Source: Ancylostoma caninum (lineage: Eukaryota > Nematoda > Chromadorea > Rhabditida > Ancylostomatidae). Taken from it: DNA of 64,000 bases. The DNA lies in contig JBAJFG010000004.1 of assembly GCA_037903475.1 (NCBI GenBank), positions 1,054,001 through 1,118,000 on the forward strand, read 5' to 3'. A model generated the notes under the pieces. That model saw nothing but the letters and a program-made list of their open reading frames with translations, was not told where the DNA came from and ran no database searches. The number at the start of each line of letters is the position of its first letter. Within the stretch, counting starts at the first letter, position 1. This document shows, piece by piece, positions 31,411 through 42,599 of the stretch. Position numbers and translations under genes: made by a program.

Positions 31411-31601
31411 CCAATCAAAAGAAATAACCCCTATGTTCGTGAAAACCCCGTTTCTCACTGATTTTGGCGTCCGCGTCTTGCAGACGCGCCCTTTAGCGTC
31501 TCAGCGCCGCTCAAAGTAGCGGCTCTCAGCCGCCTTGGCGGCCGATCGATATTTATCAAATCTACCTTCCACCCGCCCGCGCATCTGGGACTCTGCTGGC
31601 C

Positions 31602-32092
31602 TCTGTCTAAGGCGGAGCTGGTTCGGGAAATGCGGCTGATTCAAAGTGAGGTGAATGCGCATGCGCAGCTGTATCGCAATAAGATGAAGAAGCTCTATGA
31701 TTCCAAGTACAAGGTGGACCCCGGACGACACCCGGAGGTTGGCCAAAGGGTGTTCATGAAGTTACCGATGGAGAAGGCTAAAGCAAAGCACCCAAAGCTG
31801 ACCTTTGATTGGGATAGCCCCCTACAGAGTGATTGAGCTCAGCGATAACTCCGCGCTGGTGACTAAGATAAGAATGAATGAGGATCCTGTAAGGGTTCAA
31901 TTTGACTTACTAATGAAATGCCCAGATGAGAATAGGAATGAACCAGTTAGAGTGAGTACGAAGAGAAAACGTGGCCGTAGGAAGAGAGGTGCAGGGGACA
32001 GTAGCGTCAGTCAGAATATCGTTCATGAGTCTTCTTTCAGGCTTGAGAACGAGTATGACGTAAAGGACTCGATGCACTTCTTGCACATGTAG
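31602..32092 (+). pseudogene. Gypsy integrase C-terminal part
   Basis: The frame from about 31602 (SKAELVREMRLIQSEVN) continues through KKLYDSKYKVDPGRHPEVG, a KLPMEKAKAKHPKLTFDW stretch and, after a one-base shift near 31815, PYRVIELSDNSALVTKI. This is the GPY-like C-terminal module of Ty3/gypsy integrases, which binds DNA. It follows directly from the sequence interrupted at 28479. A basic tail (KRKRGRRKRG) precedes the stop at 32090-32092. Confidence 0.75.
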
Positions 32093-32146
32093 TTTCGCTG
32101 TGATGGACAGAGCTTCCCGAGCATCGAGGGGCGGCTCAGACTCCCT

Positions 32147-33017
32147 TTGCCATCGTGTCGCTGCAGCCAAATCATCGTGGCTGGCGACCTTATCCCCACC
32201 TTGCCACAACCCGCCTTCGACAGGAGGATTGAGTGTGTGCTGGACGCTGCTAGAGTTTTAGCGATCTGGCGGGGCCAAGGGTCCATATCGCAGAAGGTGC
32301 ATTACATCACGGATCGGACCGTGTTTGCGCTGAATCCAAAGGCGGTCGGATATGCCTACGCCTTCATTCGGATACAATGCAATCATATCTTTATCATGTC
32401 CGCCGCACTCCCAAGAGAAGCCAAGTTTCACCACAATATTATCGCAGGATGGCCGTGGGACATCACACGTATCGCAGAATACGGCTGGAGGATTAGCAAA
32501 GGGCTCGAGTGGTTTGCTGCTGAGAAGGTTGTCCGCTCGGGTGAACATGGACGTGTGGCTGTGAAAATTCCCGAGATTCTGACGAGATTGAAGCACTATC
32601 TGGCCCGAAGACGACGTTCTACACGTATCGGTCATTCAGAGACATTCGAACAACGAACAACATCCGGTTTTCGAATGAAGTTGGAAACGTCGTGCTGGTG
32701 TTGTCGCCGAGAGAACCTGAGAACCGATACTGATGGGTGCAGTTCGCTGCTGCCATCGACTTGTGGCTGACTTGTGGAGCGCATGTATTTGTCTTGAATG
32801 GCCCTCGGTAGAATGAAGTTGGGACCGAATGAATGAGAAAGCCAGACAACACCTACAGAGCTACTTCAACACCCATCCAGATCTACTGCCGCAGTTACAT
32901 GACTTTGTGCCAGCAGAAGCAGGAGTCATGAAGTCCGGTATGGCTTGCTCGATGATAGGAGTAGTTGAGGACCTCAGCAGATGGTGGCCGTGGCCGCAAG
33001 CCACAGAGTCCTATTGA
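32147..33017 (+). pseudogene. 3' frame of the gypsy element, unknown function
   Basis: A 207-codon frame (32147-32770) is followed, after frameshifts near 32640 and 32800, by 32829-33017, which reads as a natural continuation. Visible phrases include IIVAGDLIPTLPQPAF, WRGQGSISQKVHYITD and VGYAYAFIRIQCNHIFIM. I do not recognise a domain; no transmembrane envelope-like pattern is obvious. It lies on the same strand after the integrase, so an accessory 3' ORF of the element is the best guess. A captured host gene is the alternative. Confidence 0.45.
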
Positions 33018-33056
33018 TACATAAGGAATCAGCTGAGTTCCTTGGTTCGAGTGCCG

Positions 33057-33330
33057 AATAGAGTTTTGACCGAATCGAATAAAATTCGAATATTTATTCG
33101 AATGTTCGAATATTCGAAAATTCGAATATTCGAAAATTCGGAGGCTCCTAAAAACTCAAAAGTTCGAATATTCGAAAATTCAGGGGTCCCAAAAAACTCG
33201 AAAGTTCGAATATTCGAAAATTCGATGGCTCCGCAATATTCGAAAGTTCGAATATTCGAAAATTCGAGGGTCCGGGGTTATTTGAAAATTCGAACATTCG
33301 AAAATTTTAGGCCGAAAATTCGAATATTTG
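33057..33330. repeat. TTCGAA-rich repeat array, first part
   Basis: Units of roughly 50 bp contain gttcgaatattcgaaaattcg plus a variable ggctcc/gggtcc block. The start agagttttgaccgaatcg resembles the start of the small element at 60454-60635. A second part with the same motif and the expected end (gtaaaactctag) lies at 34205-34337, so an element may have been split by 33331-34204. Confidence 0.6.
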
Positions 33331-33868
33331 GAATTGTTTTGCTTTGGAACTGTTATTTCAGTTCCATTTTCTCGCTGAAGAACCATTCCGATTGAAACTC
33401 CAGTCCAATTTCTCATTTCAATCCCAATTTTCCCAAAAATCTGCTCATATCTTTGCACTCATTCGAAAGCCGCCAACAGCATTTGAAAGCTTTGAAACTG
33501 CAATCCTACGAGGTATACGACATTGGCGACGGTGATCTCTCCGGTGAAACCTACGTATGTACTTTTCTAGACACTTGAGAAACCAGCAGTTTCAACTATA
33601 CTTCTGATTATTCAAGCCTTTCCTCCAGAACTACGTATGTAAGTGAACTGTAAACTATAATATAAAATTTTACACAGGATTCCTCCTTATATTCAGCTGA
33701 TTTCTGACTACTGCTTCTTTTAAACTCTTTCTAAGTACATCACCGTTAGTTATGGAATTCAAAGTTCACACAAAATCTTGAGATCTATTATTATCCTTTC
33801 TGCCCAAACATACTCCGACGACTTCTTGTCATAGAAGTTCTGTTAGTTTCAACATTCAACATACAAGC

Positions 33869-34181
33869 ATGCAGTTGGACCCGATAAACAGAAGTAATAA
33901 TGAGGAACGGGATAACACACAGTGTTTTTTTTATCTTGCCGACGCTTTTTTGTTGATAGCTGGAAACTCATTCATGATCAAGGTAAATGAACTACTGTAC
34001 CCAACATTATTTTTACCGCGTCAATACCCCTACATTTACTATCATGGCACGTTTTGTTAAACTACAGCACTCATGAGAAGGTTGTGAGAAATTCCAAAAC
34101 GGCAAATGAAACTTACTACCCGAGAAGTTTCATGCCCGTTTTGATTGGCAAACATATCGCCTTGTTCGCCTACATGCATGG
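33869..34181 (+). CDS. Two possible exons, unknown, between TTCGAA arrays
   Basis: An ATG frame at 33869-33982 ends at AAG|GTAAAT. A second frame at 34068-34181 lies between ttaaactacag and G|GTACAA and reads EKVVRNSKTANETYYPRSF then LFAYMHG. Both are protein-like and have good splice borders, but their phases do not join directly, so one intermediate exon or a pseudogene must be assumed. No family is recognised. Confidence 0.25.
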
Positions 34182-34204
34182 GTACAAAATGTTTTTACCA
34201 AAAA

Positions 34205-34337
34205 GAATGTTATTCGAATAAATATTCGAACATTCGAATATTTGAAAGTTCGAATATTCAAAAATTCGGCGGTTCGCAAAAATTCGAATATTCGAATATT
34301 CGAATATTCGAAAAATATTTTCGAATGTAAAACTCTA
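34205..34337. repeat. TTCGAA-rich repeat array, second part
   Basis: Dense ttcgaatattcgaa motifs end in gtaaaactctag, the inverted counterpart of the agagttttgac start at 33057. Confidence 0.6.
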
Positions 34338-34463
34338 GTGCCGAAGTCCGCCCAGAAAATAAGAAAGCCGTCCGAAGCCGGCGATCCGGAATGGCCGTGT
34401 GTCAAAGAGGCACATGAAGAGAGTCGAAAAAAGAAAGGAACGAAGCTTGCGCCACACAACCGA

Positions 34464-35835
34464 AAGGATGATACGCTCAGAACAGCCAGTTTGTGGAGCG
34501 TATGCCGAGAATTGGAGCCGCAATTCAACAGTGGCGACGACAATTTTCATAAGCCAATGATCGAAACGCTGGACTTTTGCTATTGAGTCTCGGTGGCGTC
34601 CTGAGACAATACCCCGACGCCACTTCTGGCACCTGCACTGCCATGGTAAACGAGTTTGTAACCACATCCTAGGTCCTTCGACTTACTGCCTGACCATCTC
34701 TTTTCCTGAACCACTCATATGTCGATTCTTCTGCGCTCCAACGCGACTGCTAGCTCACAGCGAGCGGCTTGTCAACGTGCAGACGTTCAAGGTCGCAATG
34801 CGCGTCTTGGCTACGATACCCAAGTGCGCCGTAGCTTTCTGCTTAGGCACTATTGACGTCACAACCATGAGACCTGACGTCGGTCTTCCTCGGCCGGCCT
34901 GTCATTTAGGCCTCTCGCCGGCAGGGGGAGAATTTTCCCCGTGGACGAGGGATTTATTTGTTAGGGCGGCCCCAGATGGCCTCTCATACGCTTTAGAAAG
35001 CGAGCTTTTGTCCGAATCTGAACTGCAGGATATAGCCAGCATGGAGCATTAGCAAACATACACACGCGCGAGTGCATGTTCACACTCATATGCCGGCCAT
35101 ATGAGTCGAATCCAGCACTGTCGAATTAAGGAGTCCATCCCCTGTCCACGTCGCAGGGCAAGCGCATGGCTGCTTTTGGTCCGCGGCAAACCCCTTGTCT
35201 GCCACCCGGGGTCGCGCCACGTAGCCTCGACGTGGGATCCCTCATAGGAGGGAGATCCGTGGTTGAACTAGTATACTCGTTATTTTCTTTATTGACAAAA
35301 CATCTAAGTGAACAGTAGATGTGTTAGATGATGTATGTTAGTGAAATAGCATAAGTATTGTGTTGTTAATCCTAAGCCGAAGAAGAATGATGTGATCCTT
35401 TAATTTCATTATACTATAATCCTTCCTTTTGTGATTTGAGTTTTTTGTCATACGGTATTGTAGATGTAGTGAGACGAAGGAACTTGCTAGGAAGGTGGGA
35501 AGTGCGGATAGGGCTGGTTTGAATTTGAGTCAGTTAGTCTTCTTCGCCCGTGGAGGATCGCCGCCGGTTACTTTTCTCTCTGTATTCCGTTATTATTTGT
35601 GTGCTATTTCTTGTTTTTTTTTGTGTCTTTTATTTTGATCTACCTGCTCTGAAGAAGTTCTAGTTGGTGTGCAGTTACTTTCCTTTGGTGTAGTACTCAT
35701 TTATCCTAGCGTGCTTTAATAAATTTAGCGTGATATTGTTTATTGTATCCTCTGGATTCGAAGACCCAGTGTATTGTTTTCGTTGTCCTTGTGCACGAAC
35801 GGTTGGGACTTTCACTTAAATACATTTCTGCCAAA
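34464..35835. repeat. Duplicated segment, copy 2 (RTE 5' part plus flank)
   Basis: It is collinear with 23508-24877 with small indels. It carries the RTE2 header at about 35165-35265 (minus orientation) and the same downstream non-RTE flank. Only the endonuclease-proximal 5' part of the LINE is included, so it encodes nothing functional. Confidence 0.8.
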
Positions 35836-36214
35836 CTGATGAAGTTTTTGCAAGCAAAATAGCATTTTCCTAGACTGCAAACGAATCACATACATTAACT
35901 CCTCTGGAACATACGCTCGATCTTTGGAAGGATGCAATCTGCAAACACAGGTTACATCGCCAAGAGGCTGTTGGGTATGTGAACATTACATATATAATTC
36001 TTTTCCAACAACAACACAACAACAAACAATTCAATTTCAAATGTAACAATGCTATGGATATGCTCACTGAGTCCAGAGTAATAACAGCGAGCATGTTATG
36101 CTCAGACGACAACGTGATTCCTATGTTCAAGTAATAGGGAACGTGTTATTTCAAAGAGAAATGAGGTCCGCAAAGAGCTAAACTCTATACCTTAATACCG
36201 TTACTCAAGATACG

Positions 36215-36366
36215 GGGCTAGGATTCATGAAACGACAACCAAGCAAACCAACGATGGGTAACATGGATGGTTATCGAAGAGATTACGTGACTCTGGGAGA
36301 CACGGGACGTGAAAATTGGTTTGTTAGCTTGGTTTCGCATGGCTATGCTTTCATGAATCCCGGCCC
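36215..36366. mobile_element. Short MITE (family F, copy 2)
   Basis: A 152-bp element with inverted ends GGGCTAGGATTCATGAAACGA on the left and the GGGCCGGGATTCATGAAA form on the right. It matches the copy at 1899-2040, which allows both boundaries to be set. No coding capacity. Confidence 0.65.
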
Positions 36367-36546
36367 ATGACTCCAATAATCAAGGCTCACTAGCACGAGC
36401 AACTTCACATTCTGCGTGGCACTCTGTCTTCACATTTCACTGACATCATCGTCGTCATCCTTTTCCGATCGGGGAGCTTCTTGCTCTAGTCTCTGCAAAC
36501 TGTGAGGTACAATGCCGTTCACTAATTCTTGGATTGCAGAATACCC

Positions 36547-36780
36547 GTCTGCGATGCGGCTTATGCGGCGCAGCAGAGCAGCTGGGCGCTGTGGTTGTCC
36601 AGCGCTACTTGTTTTGATGTTTTGCCTATGCTTTCACCTTGTTTTTCTTTGTGTCCTTGTTTTAACTCCGAAAAAAAAGGGGTGCAGAAGAATAAGCAAA
36701 ACATCAAAATCGGCGACAATCGACAGCAACCATAGTGTTCAGCTGCTCTGCCGCGTCGCATAAAAGGTGCGGCACGGCAT
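36547..36780. mobile_element. Foldback element, about 235 bp
   Basis: The arms are imperfect inverted copies sharing ttatgcg, gcagagcagctg, and ttttgatgttttgc. The middle is an A-rich run. The frames that cross it are by-products. The exact ends are uncertain. Confidence 0.5.
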
Positions 36781-36789
36781 AGCGGACAG

Positions 36790-38480
36790 TGGTATCCTCT
36801 GATGCAAGAGTGATTGAGATGCAGTGTAGAGGGTGCGCCAAAATGGCTACTATCTGTTCCTTGTTTAGTCATGAACATCATCAGTACTTTTAATAGTTCT
36901 GATATTCCTCCTTTGACGCAGCAGCACAGACTTTCGAAAGCAGAGGTGGAAGGTAAATATCTTGTCTTGCGCGCAGCTAGCTGACGGCGACTCACTTCCC
37001 ATTCCTCCAACTCTTCATGAGAGACCCCAGGATAGCTAAATCAATGTGTACCTAGATTTTTCTCTGAACCACACAGAATGGGAAAAACGAATGCTTCTCT
37101 AGGTTCACTACTCATTCTGGAAAATTTGCTCATCTTTCCTGGATTCTGAAAACTGAGACCTTTATGATCATTGCAGGAAATTTGGTCTTCCTATCAAAAC
37201 TCCAGAGAAGTGCTTAGACGAATTCGAGTTAGGCAATGAGCGAACATGAGTCGACCTCTCACTCACACTTCTCCGAATCTTTGGAGCTGGTAGAGGAAAG
37301 ATCTTTAGGCTGAAAAATAATTATTATTATGACTAGGCGTTGAGCAGCAACTATTACTTTTCTTATGTACACCTTCTTGGCGACTAAACGAGGAATCATC
37401 TTTGTTTCTTCGTAGACTTCTAGTGCACCCTGTACATGTAGGCACGCCTACTCCACTGAAGTTTCTTATACTTGATGTGTCCCTTCACTGCTTTGAATGA
37501 AAACAAGTCAGATGAACCGCCAATATAGCTAGTACCGTACATGATATCTTATGAGGGTAGAATTAAAGCAATTTATACTCGAAGCGTACGTTTATATGAA
37601 GGAAGAGTTGCATCGCCGATGAACCTTCCGAAAATGGATGCATGTGTGAGGCGTGCAACTGGCGCACGCACCTGCTCGCAGACTCGAGCCGTGCGAACGC
37701 TCTGAATTCAGGGCAACCGTATGAGCGCTACACCTCAAACTATGGAGGGAGCTTCTTACTATGAGAGCGCTGCATCCAATTTTCTGTGATAAGGACTACG
37801 TGGAATGTAATTTCTTTTTGATTTACATTTCTAAAATTCTGCTTTAAGTCTGTTCGACGACAGCACCGACGAAGGTGAATTTTACGTTTTAGTCCATTTG
37901 TGTATTTGTAACACTGTTTTTATAAGCTAGGAAGCTGTTTTCAAATAACCCCGTTTCGGTAGCCCTGTAAGCGTTCGAAATCTACAATAGGAGCTACTAA
38001 AACCGCTATAGGAGTACGACGACAGGCATGATCGAGCTAACATTGTCTTGTGCATCATCCACCACTTTTCCAATGTCTTAGGGCTGTAACACTTGAGCGA
38101 AGGATTTCATGAGGAATTGGTAGAAGTGAAAGAAAAAAGAAGAAGTAATGAGAAACATTCCGAGCGTTTGCCGAGCGCCGGCTATGCGGTGACCGCATGC
38201 AGGTCGTTTGCAGCGGGAAGCGGGAGCGCTCGCGAGATCTACCATGTTTCTCAAGTCGCAAATAGTTCCCGTTTATAAGCGATCCAAAGCAGTGACTCGA
38301 GAAACATGACAAACCGTGCGAGCGCTCCCGCATAACTCTGCGAGCGGCCCCCCTCTACCATGCGAGCGTTCTTCACTGACCGCACAACTGATGGGGAGCG
38401 CTTGGACGGTTGCCTAAGACCGTACAACCCACGCTGGCTGCGAGCGCTTAAGCGATCATTGCAGCGCCCTCGTGGTTTGA
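36790..38480. other. No gene recognised
   Basis: No supported exon. At about 38155-38470 the motif gcgagcgct (and gggagcgct) recurs in both orientations around a central inverted repeat (caccatgtttctcaag against cgagaaacatgac). This resembles subterminal arrays of another DNA element whose ends I could not fix. Confidence 0.4.
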
Positions 38481-38656
38481 ATGTCTGGGTAGTATAACTT
38501 ACCCAATGAAGCTCAAAAAAAATGATGAGTTCAGTCATCATGCTTTCTCTAAAACTTTTTGGAACGGTAACTGAAACTGAAGTCCACGTTAACACAACCA
38601 AGGGAGGACACCTCTCCAGAAGTTCCACCGTTCCACCGTGAAGTTGTTCAATTCAG

Positions 38657-39026
38657 GAAGGGTCTGCAGCCGGATAGCAGCCAAACACTTGAGGCTATTT
38701 CTGCAAGACAGAGGTTTGAGGAAGAGATTTCGTAGTTTTATCGCTGTAGAGACACTATCTATCACTATCACCCAGAACTTGTTTAGTGATGACAAGGGTT
38801 GGGATCTGCAACCGGGTAACAAAATGTTTGACGAAGTGCACCGTGAGTGCTAGATTATGCTTGGTGCCACAAATCGCCTTAGTTGCCGAGAATGTCTGTA
38901 CAAATGCATCTTTCATCTTAGAAATGCAAGGTCTAACACTGGAGGTCCTCGAGAAGCTCACGAAAACCTACGAAGAAATGCAACGGACTAGTGAAGAAAT
39001 GAAGCAAACGTTAAAGAACATAAAGG
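38657..39026 (+). CDS. Two exons of an unknown gene with a coiled-coil segment
   Basis: Exon 38657-38842 (after ttcaattcag) and exon 38921-39026 (after ttcatcttag, ending AAG|GTACGA) join in phase across a 78-bp intron. The product reads through LFSDDKGWDLQPGNKMFDEV into LTLEVLEKLTKTYEEMQRTS and EEMKQTLKNIK, a heptad-like amphipathic helix probably forming a coiled coil. An ATG at 38638 is in frame just upstream. I do not recognise the family. The CR1-like LINE begins about 100 bp downstream, so the gene may be cut off by it or continue beyond 42.8 kb. Confidence 0.45.
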
Positions 39027-39119
39027 TACGAATCCTTTCCCTACAGGGTGCGCAGGTACATTTTTCCGAAAATTTTTGTTTCCGAAACCCGGAATGTTTC
39101 CGAAAACCTGAAAAAAAAA

Positions 39120-40359
39120 ACGATTAGTAGATCATTTGGAAAGTAACTCTATTCTCTCACAACATCAACATAGTTTCCAAAGGAGCAAATCTACTGTTAC
39201 GGCAATGCTTCAAGCCCTCAATGACTGGACCAATTACAGTGAAGTGGTAACTTGCTAGACATCATATATCTTGACTTCTGCAAGGCTTTTGATATGGTCC
39301 TGCATAATGGATTGATTTACAAACTAAAACTCATAGGTGTGCATCCACGCATAGTTGCTTGGATCCAAGCCTTCCTAGAAGGTCGTACGTTCAGAGTGCA
39401 CATCAATGGCATCCTTTCTGAAGCCAGACGGGTTAATAGCGGGCTGCCATAAGGAGGTGTCCTCTCCCCTATGTTATTCAATATATACACCTTTGAGCTC
39501 CCAACCTTGATTTCTAACGTAAGTGTACAGTGCTACGCATTCGCTGATGATATTAGGAATTACAAAGATATCTCTGTTGTGAGTGATTGTAACCGAATTC
39601 AAAACGCCATTGACTTAATTGAAAATTGGTCTAAGACATGGGGGCTCCCACTAACATCCCAAAAGACCAAACTCCTAAGAATCGGTACCAATACCCATGA
39701 ATTCATTCACTCACTCGATGGGACGATGGGACTTCGATAGAAGAGGTGGATCATATCAAAGATCTATGTTTCATAATAAACAATAAACTTGACTTTGAAC
39801 AACATTGTGACATGATCACTTCGAGGGCTTACGCACTTCTCCACAAATTATTCAGATCCATTTCTACCAAAGATTCTCGAGTTCTTATCCAGGCATATAA
39901 ATCGTATACAAGACCAATACTAGAGTATGGCACTGTTGTGTTCAATCCACAAAAAAAGAAACTTGTTAATAAACTAGAAAGAGTGCAAAACTGCTTCACG
40001 AGAAAACTAATTATCAGAGAAATTGGTTTCGTATATGCCGAAATTCCAAATTCTATGTGCAGGGATGCCAAATTTTCATAGGAAACTCTTACTATAAACA
40101 GAAAAAAGTTTGACTCATCATGTTCGAAAGTGATTACGGGAGATGTGGTCTAGAAACTAACTCCTTCTGTGTCATGCAGAAATCCATCACCAGAGGAAAT
40201 AACAGCAAACCAGTCATTCCTAGAGCCAGAAGTAATCTAAGATTTAATTTATTTTCCAACAGAGCAGGTTCCGAATATGCTAAGTTAAGTAAAAAGCAAA
40301 GGATGCCGGTCAGTGTTCGTTCATTCAGGAACATGTTTAACCGGTACTTGTCTACGTGA
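39120..40359 (+). pseudogene. CR1/jockey-like reverse transcriptase fragment, broken
   Basis: The reading begins with QHSFQRSKSTVTAMLQALND. After a frameshift near 39250 it gives motif A (IIYLDFCKAFDMVLH) and motif B (NSGLP, stop at 39450-39452, then GGVLSPMLFNIY), then CYAFADDIRNY with the catalytic Asp pair and a thumb region (SQKTKLLRIG). A further frame gives RAYALLHKLFRSI, and the last piece, 40120-40359, ends SVRSFRNMFNRYLST, the usual end of such LINE proteins. Several stops and shifts make it non-functional. Confidence 0.8.
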
Positions 40360-40497
40360 GATAATTCGCAAAGTTCCATCACCACTTTCCTTTATACCAG
40401 TTCTCCCAATTGTATCCCGAATATTCTAATACTGATGTTCCGTGTACATGTCTGGTTCTACATCTGTTCACATGAGTATACTCATGTAATAAATAAA
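39120..40497 (+). mobile_element. 5'-truncated CR1/jockey-type LINE
   Basis: The sequence starts within the RT domain and ends in a short (aataaata) tail immediately before the TA of the Tc1-like element at 40500. Only the 3' ~1.4 kb is kept, as expected from incomplete reverse transcription. Confidence 0.75.
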
Positions 40498-40499
40498 TA

Positions 40500-42599
40500 C
40501 AGTAGCGGGCAAAAAGATTGCAGCTCTTGGTTTTTCGTCTATAACCTCTTCCAGAGCAAAGCGTAGGAGTTCAAATTTTTATGAGAGTTGTAGATACTCA
40601 TCGGAGATAGAAACAAGGAATAACCCCTTCACTCCATTGACTTCACGTTTTTTAAGAACAATTACAATTTTTCTCAGAGAGGTCTTAATCTCTAATTTGG
40701 CACCATCCGCAATGTCTCATAAAATGAAGTCTATCGTTGGGATCTGACCAAGAGTTGGTTCCTTTCAGCAGAGACAACAATTATGTGCTTGAAAATGTGC
40801 ATGCGCTGACCACTGGTTGACATCTACAAAGACTTTGTAAGATTATGAGATTAGTTAAGCAGTGATCCTCGATGGGTGTTTCTGTCACCCTGGCTCCACC
40901 TATCGGCTGTATTTAAAGGCAGCAGGAGCTGAAATCCTCGACTCCGAGCTGAGCTGTGGGTGATGAAGTACAGACTCAGCACATCATAAATGTGAAGCGA
41001 ACACAGACAATGATTGCTTACCTGCAGAGAAAATGGAACACTCGTCGCGAACACGCCTGGCCGTGTTCGTGCGCGGACGAGTTTTCCCTGGCGCGAAAGC
41101 CATTGCGGCGCGTGGTTTTGGCCGAGTCCCGCCATGAAACCCCGTGAATTGAATGCATTTCGTTTTCCCTTTGCGCCAAACCACGCACCGCAATGGCTTT
41201 TGCGCCATTGCGGTGCGTGGTTTGGCGGTGGTGAAAACTCGTCCGCGCGCGAACACGGCCAGGCGTGTTCGCGACGAATGTTCCATTTTCTCTGCAGGTA
41301 AGCCATCATTGTCTGTGTTCGTTTCACATTTATGATGTGCTGAGTCTGTACTTCATCACCCACAGCTCAGCTCAGAGTCGCGGATTTCAGCTCCTGCTGC
41401 CTTTAAAAGGGAGGGATGCCGCTGATGGTTCTATAAGTTTGGCTACAAGTGTTCGGTTTCAACGCAGCCTATTGCTCCTTCGCAGTTCCGAAATATTCGG
41501 AACTGCGAGGGAGCAATAGGCTGCGTTGCAGAAATTCCAAAACTTATTTTCCGTGCAGCCAATCGTGCACATCACGGAAAATAAGTTTTGGATTTTTTTC
41601 TGTCTCGAGGAGGTTGATATCTTAAGGATCCCATAAATGGTGAAGATTCTCCAGGGTCCCTAGAATATTGCAGTGTGCGTGGCGACTCATGGCGCCTTGG
41701 ATATATCGAAACAGGACTACTCGAAGTGAAGAGAGCTGGTCACTAGCACGAGCATGTGTGGCCCCTTGCTCACCTACGAGTTTTCCACTTCCCCTAGAGC
41801 CTTATGATTTAAAAATGTCTCATTTACTTCGTTTCATCTAATTTAAATTGATTTAGCCAACTTTTATAGTGCCAGGTCACAGTATCCCGCTTCGGTGATG
41901 TTTCGTAGAGTTTATTGCATTTTAGCAAGATCTACCTCATCAAATTCGAACCAGCATGAGTCGCCACGCACCCTGCAATATTCTAAGGACCCTGGAGAGT
42001 CTTTAACATTTATGGGTTTTTAAGGTATCTTTTTCGTCGAGACAGAAAAAATTCCAAAACTTATTTTCCGTGATGTGCACGATTAGCTGCACGGCAACAA
42101 GCCCGAATATTTCGGAGCTCTAATGGAGCAATAAGCTGCATTGAAACCGAACATTTGTTGCCAAACTTATAGAACCATCAGGGGCATTCCTCCCTTTTAA
42201 TTAGAGCCGATAGGTGGAGCCAAGGCGACAGAAACACCCAAAGAGGATCGCTGCTGGACTAATCTCACATAGTCCTTGTCGATGTCGACCAGTGGACAGC
42301 GCATGCACATTTTCAAGCCCATACGAGTTGGCTCTGCTGCAAGGAACCAAATCGTGGTCAGATGCTAACGATAAACGTCATTTTATGAGACGTTGCGAAT
42401 TTTGCCAATTTACAGATTTAGGCCGCTGTGAGAAAAATTTTTCTTAAAAAACGTGAAATCAATGGAGTAAAGGGGTTATCCATTGTTTCTATCTCCCATG
42501 AGTATCTACAACTCCCACGAAAATTTGAACTCCCACGCTTTGCTCTGGAAGAAGTTATAGACGAAAAACCAAAAATTGCAATCTTTTTGCTCGCTACTG
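40500..42599. mobile_element. Tc1-like foldback element with ~650-bp inverted arms
   Basis: Both ends read CAGTAGCGRGCAAAAAGATT in inverted orientation and are flanked by TA (40498-40499 and 42600-42601), the Tc1/mariner target. The arms run inward about 640-730 bp, sharing among others agcaaagcgtgggagttcaa-like and gcacatcacggaaaataag blocks, around a central loop near 41720-41960. The left arm contains MITE B2; the right arm has the same site empty. No transposase is encoded. Confidence 0.75.
40917..41402 (+). mobile_element. TTAA-flanked foldback MITE, family B, copy 2
   Basis: A 486-bp element with TTAA at 40913-40916 and 41403-41406 and termini AGGCAGCAGGAGCTGAAAT. Its halves are largely complementary, with an extra duplicated gcgccattgcggtgcgtgg block in the middle. 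The opposite arm of the host foldback (near 42200) has a single TTAA at this point, so the target site duplication is proven within the window. Confidence 0.9.

Larger units (their letters stand above)
28480..31600. mobile_element. TIR element E4 inserted in the gypsy integrase
   Basis: The ends are inverted repeats of about 28 bp starting GCCAGCAGAGTYCCAG, followed inward by cgtctgagagccgcc repeats. The gypsy integrase reads up to the left end and resumes after the right end. The flanks ctgtaagac and ctgtctaaggc may be a decayed target duplication of about 8-9 bp. Just inside both ends lie 59-bp-family minisatellite units in inverted orientation (28575-28800 and 31285-31410). MITE A2 and element E5 are nested within. 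No transposase frame is seen. Confidence 0.6.
25446..33017 (+). mobile_element. Dead Ty3/gypsy LTR retrotransposon interrupted by E4
   Basis: Remnants appear in the order gag zinc knuckle, aspartic protease, RT, RNase H and integrase (25446-28470). After a 3.1-kb insertion (28480-31600) come the integrase C-terminus and a further 3' frame (31602-33017). Protease-RT-RNaseH-integrase is the Ty3/gypsy order. I could not identify LTRs. Many stops and frameshifts and a changed catalytic residue in RT show that it is inactive. Confidence 0.8.

Noticed and set aside
36561..37010. A 149-codon minus-strand frame
   Set aside because: Its second half runs through an imperfect foldback element; the first half has no splice or domain support.
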